Source: Gammaproteobacteria bacterium
GTDB taxonomy: Bacteria; Pseudomonadota; Gammaproteobacteria; JABCZS01
Direction: 5' to 3'
NCBI GenBank assembly: GCA_013289605.1
Contig: JABCZS010000004.1
Location: 20,010-80,000 of the forward strand
Length of the DNA: 59,991 nt
Positions 44,032-53,403 of this stretch are shown here, piece after piece; position 1 is the first letter of the stretch; each line of letters opens with the position of its first letter. A model generated the notes under the pieces. That model made no database searches. It saw only the letters and a program-made list of their open reading frames with translations, and had not been told where the DNA came from. Position numbers and translations under genes: made by a program.

Positions 44032-45963
44032 ATGAAAGCCTTAATGACGACGTCCACCCCCACTTTTCCGCTGCTCGATACCATACAATCGCCTGAAATG
44101 TTACGGCAGTTGAATGCGAGCGAGTTATTGGTCTTGGCGCATGAATTGCGGGCGTTTTTTCTGGTCAGTATGGATCGCTCGGGCGGCCATTTTTCTGCCA
44201 ATTTAGGTACGATAGAACTCACTATCGCGCTTCATTATGTGTTTAATACCCCGGTTGATAAATTAGTCTGGGACGTGGGCCATCAAGCCTATCCGCATAA
44301 AATCCTGACTGGACGGCGGCAGGACATCCACACCATCCGCAAAAAAGGCGGTTTATCGGCGTTCCCTAAACGCAGTGAGAGTATTTACGACACCTTTGGC
44401 GTCGGTCACTCCAGCACCTCGATTAGCGCAGCGCTAGGTATGGCGATTGCGTGCGCACATTTTAAACAAGATCATAAAGTCGCCGCGATTATTGGCGATG
44501 GCGCTATGACCGCCGGCATGGCGTTTGAGGCCTTAAATCATGCCGGCGCAATACGCGCGAATATGCTGGTCGTGCTCAATGACAACGACATGTCGATTTC
44601 AGAAAATGTCGGCGCCCTATCGAATTATTTTGCCCGGATTTTATCCAATAAAGCCTATATTTCCATGCGCGAAGGCAGCAAAAAAGTCTTAAACGTGATG
44701 CCTAAATCCATGAAAGAACTGGCCAAACGCGCAGAATTACACATGAAAGGCATGATGGTGCCAGGCACTTTATTTGAAGAATTAGGCTTTAATTACATCG
44801 GCCCTATTGATGGCCATGATTTACCCCTGCTGGTGAAAACCTTACAAAATATTTATCCTTTGACAGGCCCGCAGCTATTACATGTGGTCACGAAAAAAGG
44901 TAAAGGATATGCTCCAGCTGAGGAAGACCCCATAGGCTATCATGCGGTCTCCCCTGGCTTTTTGCAGCAAAAACCCGCCGCGCCTAAAGGGGTGAAAAAA
45001 CCGACTTATTCTGAAATATTTGGCGATTGGCTGTGCGATATGGCGCAGCAAGCCCCGCAACTCGTCGCCATCACCCCTGCAATGTGTGAAGGCTCAGGCA
45101 TGGTGAAATTTGCCCAAGCATTTCCCGATCGGTATTTTGATGTTGGGATTGCCGAGCAACACAGCGTCACTTTGGCAGCCGGCATGGCCTGTGAAGGCTT
45201 AAAACCTGTGGTCGCGATTTATTCCACCTTTTTACAGCGCGCGTATGATCAACTTATTCACGATGTGGCTTTGCAAGATCTGGATGTGTTATTTGCGCTC
45301 GATCGGGCTGGGTTAGTCGGCGCCGATGCGCCCACCCACAATGGCAGCTTCGATTTAAGCTTTTTAGCCTGCATTCCCAATATGATTATTATGGCGCCCA
45401 GTGATGAAAATGAATGCCGCGCCATGCTCACGACTGGTTTTCAATATCCAGGCCCTGCTGCAGTGCGGTATCCGCGCGGCACCGGCATAGGCGCAACCAT
45501 TGAGCAAACCTTACAAACCTTACCGATAGGCCAAGCCCAAATCGTACGCAAAGGCAAAGACCTGGCCTTGCTCTCTTTTGGCACGCTATTACCTTTTGCA
45601 CTTGCCGCAGGAGAAGTGTTGGATGCCACCGTGGTGAACATGCGTTTTATTAAACCCTTAGATATGCAAACTTTACTGACGTGTGCAAAAACCCATGACA
45701 CTTTAGTGACTTTGGAAGAAAACGCCATAATCGGCGGCGCAGGCAGTTGCGTGAATCAAGCGCTACTGCAAGCAGGACTTACGCCTTCAGTATTAAATTT
45801 AGGTTTACCCGATGAATTTACCCCACACGATACCCCGGAAGCCCTCTTGGCCCAATACGGTTTAGACACCACCGGGATTTTACGCAGCATTTCCACATTT
45901 TTACACAAACAAAAATCGCTTACTCTAGGTGCACCTTATGATACAAAAGACTTACACTATTAA
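44032..45963 (+). CDS. dxs: 1-deoxy-D-xylulose-5-phosphate synthase
   Basis: The 643-residue enzyme joins pyruvate and glyceraldehyde 3-phosphate, using thiamine diphosphate, as the first step of the MEP isoprenoid pathway. The sequence shows [17 protein letters not shown], the [16 protein letters not shown] block, the cofactor-binding [15 protein letters not shown] with NDNDMSIS, and the transketolase-like pyrimidine-binding domain [17 protein letters not shown]. The length is as expected. An in-frame ATG twelve bases downstream is an alternative start. It overlaps the next gene by 26 bases, in a run of dxs-queD-folE2. The quinone precursors made here also feed UbiA, encoded at 14833. Confidence 0.96.
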   Translation: MKALMTTSTPTFPLLDTIQSPEMLRQLNASELLVLAHELRAFFLVSMDRSGGHFSANLGTIELTIALHYVFNTPVDKLVWDVGHQAYPHKILTGRRQDIHTIRKKGGLSAFPKRSESIYDTFGVGHSSTSISAALGMAIACAHFKQDHKVAAIIGDGAMTAGMAFEALNHAGAIRANMLVVLNDNDMSISENVGALSNYFARILSNKAYISMREGSKKVLNVMPKSMKELAKRAELHMKGMMVPGTLFEELGFNYIGPIDGHDLPLLVKTLQNIYPLTGPQLLHVVTKKGKGYAPAEEDPIGYHAVSPGFLQQKPAAPKGVKKPTYSEIFGDWLCDMAQQAPQLVAITPAMCEGSGMVKFAQAFPDRYFDVGIAEQHSVTLAAGMACEGLKPVVAIYSTFLQRAYDQLIHDVALQDLDVLFALDRAGLVGADAPTHNGSFDLSFLACIPNMIIMAPSDENECRAMLTTGFQYPGPAAVRYPRGTGIGATIEQTLQTLPIGQAQIVRKGKDLALLSFGTLLPFALAAGEVLDATVVNMRFIKPLDMQTLLTCAKTHDTLVTLEENAIIGGAGSCVNQALLQAGLTPSVLNLGLPDEFTPHDTPEALLAQYGLDTTGILRSISTFLHKQKSLTLGAPYDTKDLHY

Positions 45964-46336
45964 AACCATAGGCCATTTCTCTGCGGCACATATTATCCCG
46001 GGGCACCCTGGCATTTGTGCACGCCTGCATGGCCATAACTTTAAAGTGGAAGTCGAAATTAAAGCGTTTCAATTAAATGAAATTGGGATATCCATCGATT
46101 TTCAAGACGTGAAAACCGCGACCAAAGTGCTGTTAGAAAAATTAGATCATACGCATCTTAATGAAGTCCCTCCCTTTGATACTTTAAGTCCCACTGCCGA
46201 GAATATTGCGCAGTGGTTTTACCAACAATTATTGCCCTTATTTAACTTTTCCCATGCCAAGCTTAATGCCATTACGGTATGGGAAAGTGACAATAATGCC
46301 GTACGCTATACCGAAGAGGGACATGCCCATGACTGA
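45938..46336 (+). CDS. queD: 6-carboxy-5,6,7,8-tetrahydropterin synthase
   Basis: The 132-residue product is a QueD/PTPS-family protein with zinc-binding histidines in HFSAAH and LHGHNF, the reactive cysteine in GICARLHGH, and the DHTHLN catalytic block. QueD converts 7,8-dihydroneopterin triphosphate to 6-carboxytetrahydropterin in preQ0/queuosine synthesis. The ATG at 45938 has taggtg upstream; a GTG nine bases earlier is possible. It starts inside the end of dxs and overlaps folE2 by eight bases. Because folE2 makes its substrate, the pair forms the entry to queuosine synthesis. Confidence 0.92.
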   Translation: MIQKTYTIKTIGHFSAAHIIPGHPGICARLHGHNFKVEVEIKAFQLNEIGISIDFQDVKTATKVLLEKLDHTHLNEVPPFDTLSPTAENIAQWFYQQLLPLFNFSHAKLNAITVWESDNNAVRYTEEGHAHD

Positions 46337-47129
46337 ACATACTCCGATTGCAGATGTCCAAGGCCGTGATGATCACCGCAAGATCCCCATTAATAAAGTC
46401 GGGGTGAAAGGCATACGTCATCCGATTTATGTCGCTACACGCAATGGGCAAACCCCGAGTGTTGCCACCGTGGATATGTTTGTCGATCTCGCCTTTAATG
46501 CCAGAGGTACGCACATGTCACGGTTTCTTGAAGTGTTACAAACGCATCAGCATTTAAATATGAATACCTTTGCGGAATTACTTAAAACCATGACCGATCG
46601 CTTGCAGGCGCAGCAAGGTTTTATTGATATGACGTTTCCCTTTTTTATCGAAAAAGCAGCGCCGGTGACTAAAGTAAAAGGCATCATGGATTATCAAGTC
46701 AGCTTATTGGGCGAATGGTTTCATGGCGCGCCATATATCACCATGAAAGTCGTAGTCCCGGTCACCAGCCTTTGCCCCTGCTCCAAAGAAATCTCTGAAT
46801 TTGGCGCGCATAATCAGCGCTCCCATATGAGCATCATTGCCCATGTCAAACCGGATATCTGGTTTGAAGATTTAATTGAATATTGTGAAGCGCAAGCCTC
46901 TTGTGAGCTTTATAGTGTGCTAAAACGCGCCGATGAAAAACATGTCACGGAAAAGGCCTACTCTAACCCTAAATTTGTCGAAGATTTGGTCAGGGATATT
47001 GCCGGCAGCCTTAATCAAGACCCGAGGATCCTTAATTTTGCGGTCGAATCCGAGAATTTTGAGTCGATACATAATCATTCCGCCTATGCCATGCTCAATA
47101 AAGAAACCAGCATGACAATTACCCCATAA
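46329..47129 (+). CDS. folE2: GTP cyclohydrolase IB
   Basis: The 266-residue protein is the GCYH-IB (FolE2/COG1469) enzyme, recognised by GVKGIRHPI, ARGTHMSRF and the active-site block SLCPCSKEISEFGAHNQRS. It makes 7,8-dihydroneopterin triphosphate from GTP for folate and queuosine, and uses metals other than zinc, so it often replaces FolE under zinc limitation. I place the start at 46329, where ATGACTGA overlaps the queD stop by eight bases; the upstream extension lies in queD. No Zur site is visible, and it may be the only GTP cyclohydrolase of the organism. Confidence 0.94.
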   Translation: MTEHTPIADVQGRDDHRKIPINKVGVKGIRHPIYVATRNGQTPSVATVDMFVDLAFNARGTHMSRFLEVLQTHQHLNMNTFAELLKTMTDRLQAQQGFIDMTFPFFIEKAAPVTKVKGIMDYQVSLLGEWFHGAPYITMKVVVPVTSLCPCSKEISEFGAHNQRSHMSIIAHVKPDIWFEDLIEYCEAQASCELYSVLKRADEKHVTEKAYSNPKFVEDLVRDIAGSLNQDPRILNFAVESENFESIHNHSAYAMLNKETSMTITP

Positions 47130-47140
47130 AACCTTATACT
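47112..47140 (+). promoter_or_regulatory. sigma70 promoter of typA
   Basis: atgaca (47112-47117, five of six), a 17-base spacer and tatact (47135-47140, five of six) lie 34 bases before typA. The -35 box sits inside the last codons of folE2. Confidence 0.65.
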
Positions 47141-47174
47141 AGCGTCTTCATTTTAATTTATACGGAAAAACCTC

Positions 47175-48977
47175 ATGTCGTTACCTTTACGCAATATTGC
47201 AATTATCGCTCACGTTGACCATGGCAAAACCACGCTGGTGGATGAATTACTGCAACAATCTGGCACGTTAAGTGCACGCGGTGAAAAAGTTATCCGCGTT
47301 ATGGATTCAAATGAACTGGAAAAAGAGCGCGGCATTACCATTTTGGCGAAAAATACCGCCATCGACTGGAATGGTTATCACATAAATATCGTGGATACCC
47401 CGGGACACGCTGATTTTGGTGGCGAAGTCGAGCGGATTTTAACCATGGTGGATTCTGTGTTGTTATTGGTGGACGCGGTCGAAGGCCCGATGCCACAAAC
47501 CCGGTTTGTGACCCAAAAAGCATTTGCGCATGGCCTGCGCCCTATCGTCGTCATCAATAAAATTGATCGTAATGGCGCACGCCCGGATTGGGTGGTGGAT
47601 CAAGTCTTTGATCTCTTTGACAGACTAGGCGCAAGCGATGCCCAACTGGATTTCCCTATTCTTTATGCGTCTGCCTTGCAAGGGTTTGCGATTAAGCATT
47701 TAAGCGATAAGCATGAGAATATGGAGCCCTTATTTCAAGCCATCGTTGATTTCGTGCCGCCGCCAAATGCTGATGAAGTGGGTCCCTTCCAAATGCAGAT
47801 CTCCTCTTTAGATTATTCCAGTTATGTCGGTGCGATTGGTATCGGCCGGATTAAACGCGGCAAAGTCACTAGCAATATGCCGGTCAGTATTATTAGCCGT
47901 GAAGGCGAAATACGCCGCGGCCGTGTGTTGCAAATTTTAGGTTACAACGGACTTGAACGTCTAGAAGTCCCTGAAGCGTCAGCGGGGAATATCGTCGCCA
48001 TCACCGGCGTAGAAAATTTACGGATTTCCGATACGATTTGTGCGCCCGATCACGTCGAAGCCTTGCCCCCGTTAACGGTGGAAGAGCCGACGGTGACCAT
48101 GACCTTCCAAGTCAATGATTCTCCCTTTGCCGGTAAAGAAGGCAAGCACGTCACTAGCCGTAAATTAAAAGAACGCTTGGAAAAAGAATTAATACACAAT
48201 GTGGCCTTGCGCGTTGAAGACATGCCCGATCCGAATAAATTCCGGGTCTGCGGCCGCGGTGAATTGCATTTATCAATATTGATTGAAACCATGCGCCGTG
48301 AAGGGTATGAATTAGCCGTGTCCAAACCTGAAGTCATCACGCGTGAAGAAAATGGCGAAACCTTTGAGCCTTATGAAAATGTGACCTTAGATATTGAGGA
48401 AAATCACCAAGGCACGATTATGGAGATTTTAGGTAACCGTGGCGGGGATTTAAAAGACATGGTCAGCGATGGCAAAGGTCGCGTGCGTTTAGATTATCTT
48501 GCACCTGCGCGTGCCTTAATTGGTTTTCACTCTGAATTTTTAACGCTCACTTCCGGCTCAGGCTTGATGTATCATATTTTTGATCATTATGGCCCCAAAT
48601 CTAAAGCGCCGAGCAATACTCGGATCAATGGCGTATTGATTTCTAATCAATTGGGTAAAGCCACAGGCTTTGCGTTATTTAATCTGCAAGAGCGCGGACG
48701 GTTGTTTGTTGAGCCGCAAACTGCGGTGTATGAAGGCATGATCGTCGGGATTCATTCGCGTAATAACGATTTAGTGGTCAATGTCACCAAGGAAAAACAG
48801 CTGACCAATATGCGTGCCTCGGGTAGCGATGAAAATATTGTTTTGACCCCGCCCATCCGTTTAAGTCTCGAGCAAGCCTTGAGTTTTATTGAAAACGATG
48901 AATTAGTTGAAATTACACCGTTACATATTCGTTTACGGAAGAAGTTTTTGAAAGAGACTGAGAGGAAGCGGGCTTAG
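47175..48977 (+). CDS. typA: Translational GTPase TypA/BipA
   Basis: The 600-residue GTPase has G1 AHVDHGKTT, the switch I region KERGIT, G3 [15 protein letters not shown]4 NKIDR, the EF-G-like domains and the BipA-specific C-terminal domain ([18 protein letters not shown]). It binds the 70S ribosome and assists 50S assembly at low temperature and under stress. The length is standard. It has its own promoter and ends the dxs-typA block; a repeat-A fragment follows. Confidence 0.96.
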   Translation: MSLPLRNIAIIAHVDHGKTTLVDELLQQSGTLSARGEKVIRVMDSNELEKERGITILAKNTAIDWNGYHINIVDTPGHADFGGEVERILTMVDSVLLLVDAVEGPMPQTRFVTQKAFAHGLRPIVVINKIDRNGARPDWVVDQVFDLFDRLGASDAQLDFPILYASALQGFAIKHLSDKHENMEPLFQAIVDFVPPPNADEVGPFQMQISSLDYSSYVGAIGIGRIKRGKVTSNMPVSIISREGEIRRGRVLQILGYNGLERLEVPEASAGNIVAITGVENLRISDTICAPDHVEALPPLTVEEPTVTMTFQVNDSPFAGKEGKHVTSRKLKERLEKELIHNVALRVEDMPDPNKFRVCGRGELHLSILIETMRREGYELAVSKPEVITREENGETFEPYENVTLDIEENHQGTIMEILGNRGGDLKDMVSDGKGRVRLDYLAPARALIGFHSEFLTLTSGSGLMYHIFDHYGPKSKAPSNTRINGVLISNQLGKATGFALFNLQERGRLFVEPQTAVYEGMIVGIHSRNNDLVVNVTKEKQLTNMRASGSDENIVLTPPIRLSLEQALSFIENDELVEITPLHIRLRKKFLKETERKRA

Positions 48978-49037
48978 GGACAGAAGCAGGGATTAGGGAC
49001 AAAGTTCTAGCAAACCTCATCGAATCTTGAGGAGAAA

Positions 49038-49143
49038 CTTGCCCCCTTTACAAAGGGGGCAAGCCCTACTTCCTCTTTGCTCCTACGGCCAATACTTTTA
49101 CAGACTATTTGTGTAGAGGATTCAGCTTTATATCGGTGGCAAG
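49038..49143. repeat. Repeat A, single arm with outer tail
   Basis: cttgccccctttacaaaggg continues as ggcaagccctacttcc, then ctcctacggcc and gactatttgtgtagaggatt cagctttat, matching the outer tail at 123-202. The second arm and core are missing. It separates typA from the unknown gene at 49154 and could act as a hairpin terminator for both convergent genes. Confidence 0.8.
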
Positions 49144-49153
49144 TCCAGTCCTA

Positions 49154-49912
49154 TTAATTTTTCTCCAAACTCACCCCAGGTTTACTCTTCACTGCCTCGA
49201 CTATTTGTTTCGCATCTTGCGCACACACATTATCTGGTTTTGAAGCGTCAAAGGTTGCAAGATCGACGTGGGTATGTTTTAGCTTAAAGACGATCTGATT
49301 GTCATCGAGCCTATATGTGGTAGCACTCAGATAATCATCCCCTCGAAATGGAAACTTAGCATGGCCATATTTCGCAGCTAAGTGCTGACGCGACTTCGCT
49401 TCTAGCGCTACAAAAGTAACGGGTAAACGAAAATCATCATCCAAAGTTTCATTAAATGTTTTCTGATGATAATCTTTATACCGCTGGGTTTGCACTTTAA
49501 TAATGGCAGCCAAATCTTTGGGATCAACCGTAGAGACCACAATTTGTATACTATACCCCTGGGCAATCAGCTCTTTATGCTGCTTGATTATTTCCGCAGC
49601 GCGCGCCGTGCAACCTGCTGCACAGTGATTGCCTGCCCAATGACTTAAATTAGCCTTGCCTACTTCGCCGGTCCACTGAGCTGGGTCGCTTAAATTTAAC
49701 ACACAACGAATGATTTTCCCGTCATTATTTAATGCCATGGAGGCACCATTTGGCATGATGACACGAAGCGCAGGGAAATGATTGCCTAGCTCCAAACCGA
49801 AGTTATCCTCTTTGGGTGGTTGAACAAAAATTTCGAGCTGGTTATACCTTCTCCGTTTGTTATTATCGTTGTTATCATTATTGTTATTGGAAAATCTTGA
49901 CCGTGTCTTCAT
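49154..49912 (-). CDS. Uncharacterised 252-residue protein with Asn-rich start
   Basis: I do not recognise this protein. It begins with a basic, Asn-rich segment (RSRFSNNNNDNNDNNKRRR), then a compact domain that includes HWAGNHCAAGC, which could bind a metal (two His, two Cys), and a beta-rich half (LPVTFVALEAKSRQHLAAKY, QIVFKLKHTHVDLATF). No signal peptide. It is divergent from the 633-residue gene across 191 bases and convergent with typA. Setting and composition suggest an effector; an enzymatic role is possible but not shown. Confidence 0.7.
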   Translation of the reverse strand: MKTRSRFSNNNNDNNDNNKRRRYNQLEIFVQPPKEDNFGLELGNHFPALRVIMPNGASMALNNDGKIIRCVLNLSDPAQWTGEVGKANLSHWAGNHCAAGCTARAAEIIKQHKELIAQGYSIQIVVSTVDPKDLAAIIKVQTQRYKDYHQKTFNETLDDDFRLPVTFVALEAKSRQHLAAKYGHAKFPFRGDDYLSATTYRLDDNQIVFKLKHTHVDLATFDASKPDNVCAQDAKQIVEAVKSKPGVSLEKN

Positions 49913-50032
49913 AAATCCTCTTGAATACGTAAAGTGAAAGTAAAATCATAACGGAGGATGAGCAAAAAACACAAGCAATTTCGACGCAATAAATGCTAAG
50001 ATTATAATGACTTAGATTTAAATCTGTCTCAG

Positions 50033-50065
50033 CTTAAGCTAGGCTTAATATTTATCCGGTAGAAT
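50033..50065 (+). promoter_or_regulatory. PmrA-box-like direct repeat and -10
   Basis: CTTAAG-ctagg-CTTAAT (50033-50049) matches the direct-repeat PmrA box CTTAAT-N5-CTTAAT at 11 of 12 positions. A -10-like TAGAAT follows at 50060-50065, so the second half-site would overlap the -35 region, as in PmrA-activated promoters. In Legionella and Coxiella PmrA controls many Dot/Icm genes and effectors. The gene start is at 50104. Confidence 0.45.
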
Positions 50066-50103
50066 AAGCTGTAGTCTGCCTAAAGTTAGGAAATCGTAAG
50101 CCC

Positions 50104-52005
50104 ATGAACGACATCACCCAAGTTACCTATAACGCCAATGAGACCACCTCACTGCGCTATACTGCCGCAAACGATATTGCGCAGGCGCTACAATACCTGA
50201 TCAGTATTAATCCTAATAATACCGTTTCTTTAGAGCAAGCCATACAGGGTTCAACTGTTAACGATTCAACTGAGCAAAACGTAGCCTATGCTTATGCGTT
50301 GATCTTTTATGTATTTAAAACCCTGAGCGATGAAGGGCAAAAACGTCCTAACAATGAAGTGCTAAAGCTAATGTTGAAACAGTCTTTCGGAAAAAATTCT
50401 GAGGACAACATCCAACATGCATTTGAAATTTATAGGGCACTCCAAGAAATATGGAAAAACAACAAGGCCACGCTAGCCTTATTTGACACACTCCATCCAG
50501 ATAATTTTATTCCTTGGTTTAATAGCATCAATAGCGATAAACCCAATCAAACAGATAGAAAATTTTCAAATCAGCTTGCTAATACCCTTAATAGCGTACA
50601 GATCATTCAAGATACGGACATCACGCGTAATACCGTTAAGGTGGGATATCATGCTACGCAGGACTTGCCCCCAATGACACCACCCTACCCCAAAGACAAT
50701 AGTGGGGTTGCTCCTTTTACAAGTCGAGCAAAAAATTATAAAAGATTTGAGAATACAGTTGATCTCACCCATATACACCGACCTGGTATCATCATGACAA
50801 AGGCCCAAACCCTTAACCACCCCATTCAAATTAATCATAGTAATGATGAGGTGTCTCGAGGAAATAGCACAATTAAACAAAGCGGCTATGGCACAGACCG
50901 AATGCATACGCAAATTATCGAAAGATCGCAGCATGCAACCCAGTCTAAAACATTTAATATCAAAACTGCGTTATCTCAACCCCATATTCCACGTCCGGCT
51001 TATTCGCAGTTAACCTACGATTGGGTAAAAACAGAATTTGAACGTTATATGCAAATGAATAACAATGATATTAGCATAGCCTTTCTTGATTTTCGTATAG
51101 CGCTTGATAGCGAAAATCCTATTCATGCTTACGCCATTGAGATCCTCGTTAAACTTGTTTACGAGCAATACCTTGCAGTGAATAATAACAATCCCATCCT
51201 AGCTTACACTACGACTGTCAGTGGTATTATTGAGTTGACCAGATACAGGGGACCCAATAAAACAGTCCTTTATAGTGGACAAAGTGAAGCCAAACATTTA
51301 TTGGCCCTAGTGAGTGAAGCTAACAAAAAAGCTTGCCTTAAAATTTTATTTACTGCCTTTATGAACGAAAATAACTCTAGAGTAAGTGCAGGTTTAAGCC
51401 ATACGCTAGATTGCCTTGATCCCACCTTGCATGAGCAAGACAAAAAACATGTCATCGGGTTTGCCTATGACGAAAATCAAAAAGTAATGGGCGAAAATTC
51501 TTATAATTACACGCGGAATTATTTTACTCCATCGACTAATTTAGAAAAAGAGATCTGTTATTTAATCGAACATGCCTATTCTTCACCTAATGACTCAGCC
51601 GTCGATAAATTCGGCAAAATTCTTCAGCAACTCAATGATACCGATAAAAAAATTTATATCCAATACGCTGCCCCCTTGGCGTTCAAGAAAATGAAGACTA
51701 TTGAAGAAATTATTGCACTTAATGCTGTTTTTAAAAATCAACCTAATTACAACGAATTATTAAAATTAGCAAGAACGCGTATCATAGAGTTAGTTAAAGC
51801 GGCGCAAGCACCGAATACGGAAACTTCAGCAGCAAGCAACACTACTGCAACTCCGCTACTTTATGATCTGCCTAAGTTAATGCAACATGCCATCGTTGCG
51901 GATCATCGTGGCGCTAAAAAAGTATTTTGCGGCCTAGTAAATACCGACACCCAAAACGATATTGAAACTATTATGCAGGCTCGCGCTACCTCCGCAGTGG
52001 GTTAA
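50104..52005 (+). CDS. Uncharacterised 633-residue protein, effector candidate
   Basis: I do not recognise this protein. It is soluble, with a helical N-terminal domain (DIAQALQYLISINPNNTVSL), a central polar, His/Asn-rich segment (NHPIQINHSNDEVSRGNST) that may be disordered, and a helical C-terminal half (IHAYAIEILVKLVYEQYLAV, KIYIQYAAPLAFKKMKTIEE). There is no signal peptide. The PmrA-like box upstream is the only regulatory hint in the window linking an unknown gene to effector-type control. Converges on pgpA with 11 bases between stops. Confidence 0.75.
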   Translation: MNDITQVTYNANETTSLRYTAANDIAQALQYLISINPNNTVSLEQAIQGSTVNDSTEQNVAYAYALIFYVFKTLSDEGQKRPNNEVLKLMLKQSFGKNSEDNIQHAFEIYRALQEIWKNNKATLALFDTLHPDNFIPWFNSINSDKPNQTDRKFSNQLANTLNSVQIIQDTDITRNTVKVGYHATQDLPPMTPPYPKDNSGVAPFTSRAKNYKRFENTVDLTHIHRPGIIMTKAQTLNHPIQINHSNDEVSRGNSTIKQSGYGTDRMHTQIIERSQHATQSKTFNIKTALSQPHIPRPAYSQLTYDWVKTEFERYMQMNNNDISIAFLDFRIALDSENPIHAYAIEILVKLVYEQYLAVNNNNPILAYTTTVSGIIELTRYRGPNKTVLYSGQSEAKHLLALVSEANKKACLKILFTAFMNENNSRVSAGLSHTLDCLDPTLHEQDKKHVIGFAYDENQKVMGENSYNYTRNYFTPSTNLEKEICYLIEHAYSSPNDSAVDKFGKILQQLNDTDKKIYIQYAAPLAFKKMKTIEEIIALNAVFKNQPNYNELLKLARTRIIELVKAAQAPNTETSAASNTTATPLLYDLPKLMQHAIVADHRGAKKVFCGLVNTDTQNDIETIMQARATSAVG

Positions 52006-52016
52006 TGTTGTGGTCT

Positions 52017-52499
52017 TCAACGGATAACCCAAGCTATTCCCCACATGACTACTAAGGCATAAACCCCAGCAATAATATCATCCAACATGATCCCTGCCCC
52101 GCCCGGCACGTGTTGATCCAAATACCGTATCGGTGCAGGCTTCCAGATATCAAAAATGCGAAATAAAATAAAACCTATTAAGATCCAAAGCCAACCTTTA
52201 GGCGCGGCAATCATGGTGACGAAATAGCCTGCGATTTCATCGATCACGATTCCTGAGTGATCCGGCACGCCCAAGTCTCTTTCGGTAATGTGCGAAACAT
52301 AGGTACCGAAAATAATTACGGCTAAGGTAATAAGCAGGTAAAACCCTAAGCTTAAATCTTGCATCAAATAATAAAACGGCACCGCCATCAGCGTGCCAAA
52401 TGTGCCCGGAGCGATAGGGACGGCCCCCGAGCCAAAACCAAAGGCAATAAAATGGACAGGGTTCGTAAAAACGCTACGCGGGGCATGGGGTTTGTTCAT
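52017..52499 (-). CDS. pgpA: Phosphatidylglycerophosphatase A
   Basis: The 160-residue membrane enzyme has the PgpA motifs GSGAVPIAPGTFGT, DHSGIVIDEIAGYF and the C-terminal PGGAGIMLDDIIAGVYA, with three or four membrane helices. It dephosphorylates phosphatidylglycerophosphate to phosphatidylglycerol in the inner membrane. Full length; alone on its strand. Confidence 0.95.
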   Translation of the reverse strand: MNKPHAPRSVFTNPVHFIAFGFGSGAVPIAPGTFGTLMAVPFYYLMQDLSLGFYLLITLAVIIFGTYVSHITERDLGVPDHSGIVIDEIAGYFVTMIAAPKGWLWILIGFILFRIFDIWKPAPIRYLDQHVPGGAGIMLDDIIAGVYALVVMWGIAWVIR

Positions 52500-52652
52500 A
52501 AGATCCTCAGGGCAAAATGACGGTATTCATGCTCATTATAACCCGACCGTTAGTCAAAGCGAGCTTTCTCTCGAGAGGACAGCAAGGTTATTGACTAAAA
52601 GCCTCCTACAGCTTACAATAATATGATTATCCAATAGACAGATTTTAAGAAA

Positions 52653-52925
52653 ATGCTAAATATTACTGCCACTGAAGCACAGCGTCATTTCTCTGATCTC
52701 TTAAATCGCGTGCAATATCAAGGGGTTGACTTTGCCATACAGCGTGGGAATAGGATTGTGGCCCATATTACTCCCGCATCACCTCAAACGCTATGTTACG
52801 CCGATTTTATAAAATTGCTCAATCGTCTGCCACAACTGGATCCTCAAGATCGTGATGATTTTTCACAAACCGTCAAAGAAATAAGAAATCAAATGCAATT
52901 GCCGGAGAATCCATGGGGATCCTAA
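52653..52925 (+). CDS. Phd/YefM-type antitoxin
   Basis: The 90-residue protein has the Phd fold signature MLNITATEAQRHFSDLLNRV with GVDFAIQRGNRIVAHITP; the C-terminal part would wrap the toxin. It overlaps the PIN toxin gene by 13 bases, so the two are translationally coupled. Such antitoxins bind an operator in their own promoter; an imperfect dyad (gttagtca / ttgacta, around 52550-52597) lies upstream and could serve. Confidence 0.85.
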   Translation: MLNITATEAQRHFSDLLNRVQYQGVDFAIQRGNRIVAHITPASPQTLCYADFIKLLNRLPQLDPQDRDDFSQTVKEIRNQMQLPENPWGS

Positions 52926-53311
52926 TTGATACGAATATTTTCATATTGGCTGAAAAAAACCAACAGGCCCTGGAAATATCCGGCATTGCTGCAGACGATG
53001 CTGTTTATATCAGTGCCATTACCGCTTCTGAATTATTAGTCGGTGTACATCGTGCAGAAGCAACAAGACGCATACGCCGCAGCGCCTTTGTAGAAGCCAT
53101 CCTGCAGTCGATACCTATATTACCGTTTACCTTAAAGATAGCGCGTGTACATGCTGAACTGTTTTCATATCTGGCTACTCACGGTAAGTTAATTGGGGCC
53201 CATGATTTACTCATTGCGGCCACTGCGCTTGCCCACGATTGTCGTGTACTTACTTATAATCTATGTGAATTTAAACAAGTTCCCGGCTTATTGGTAGAAA
53301 ATCCGGCATGA
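52913..53311 (+). CDS. vapC: VapC-type PIN-domain toxin
   Basis: The 132-residue protein is a PIN-domain ribonuclease with acidic residues in LIDTNIFIL, ASELLVGVHRAE and GAHDLLIAATAL. The fourth acidic position, usually D in NxxDF, is E in NLCEFKQVPGL, so activity may still be kept. VapC toxins cleave tRNA or rRNA and are held inactive by the antitoxin encoded just before. The start at 52913 lies in the antitoxin gene's end. The pairing of VapC with a Phd-type antitoxin is common. Confidence 0.9.
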   Translation: MGILIDTNIFILAEKNQQALEISGIAADDAVYISAITASELLVGVHRAEATRRIRRSAFVEAILQSIPILPFTLKIARVHAELFSYLATHGKLIGAHDLLIAATALAHDCRVLTYNLCEFKQVPGLLVENPA

Positions 53312-53403
53312 GTGACCAGGATATCCTATAAGTAGCTTGACCTTCAGGATTGAATTTAAGCGCTTGCCCGGAATAAAATTAGAAAATTGGCTGCAGTGTA
53401 ACT

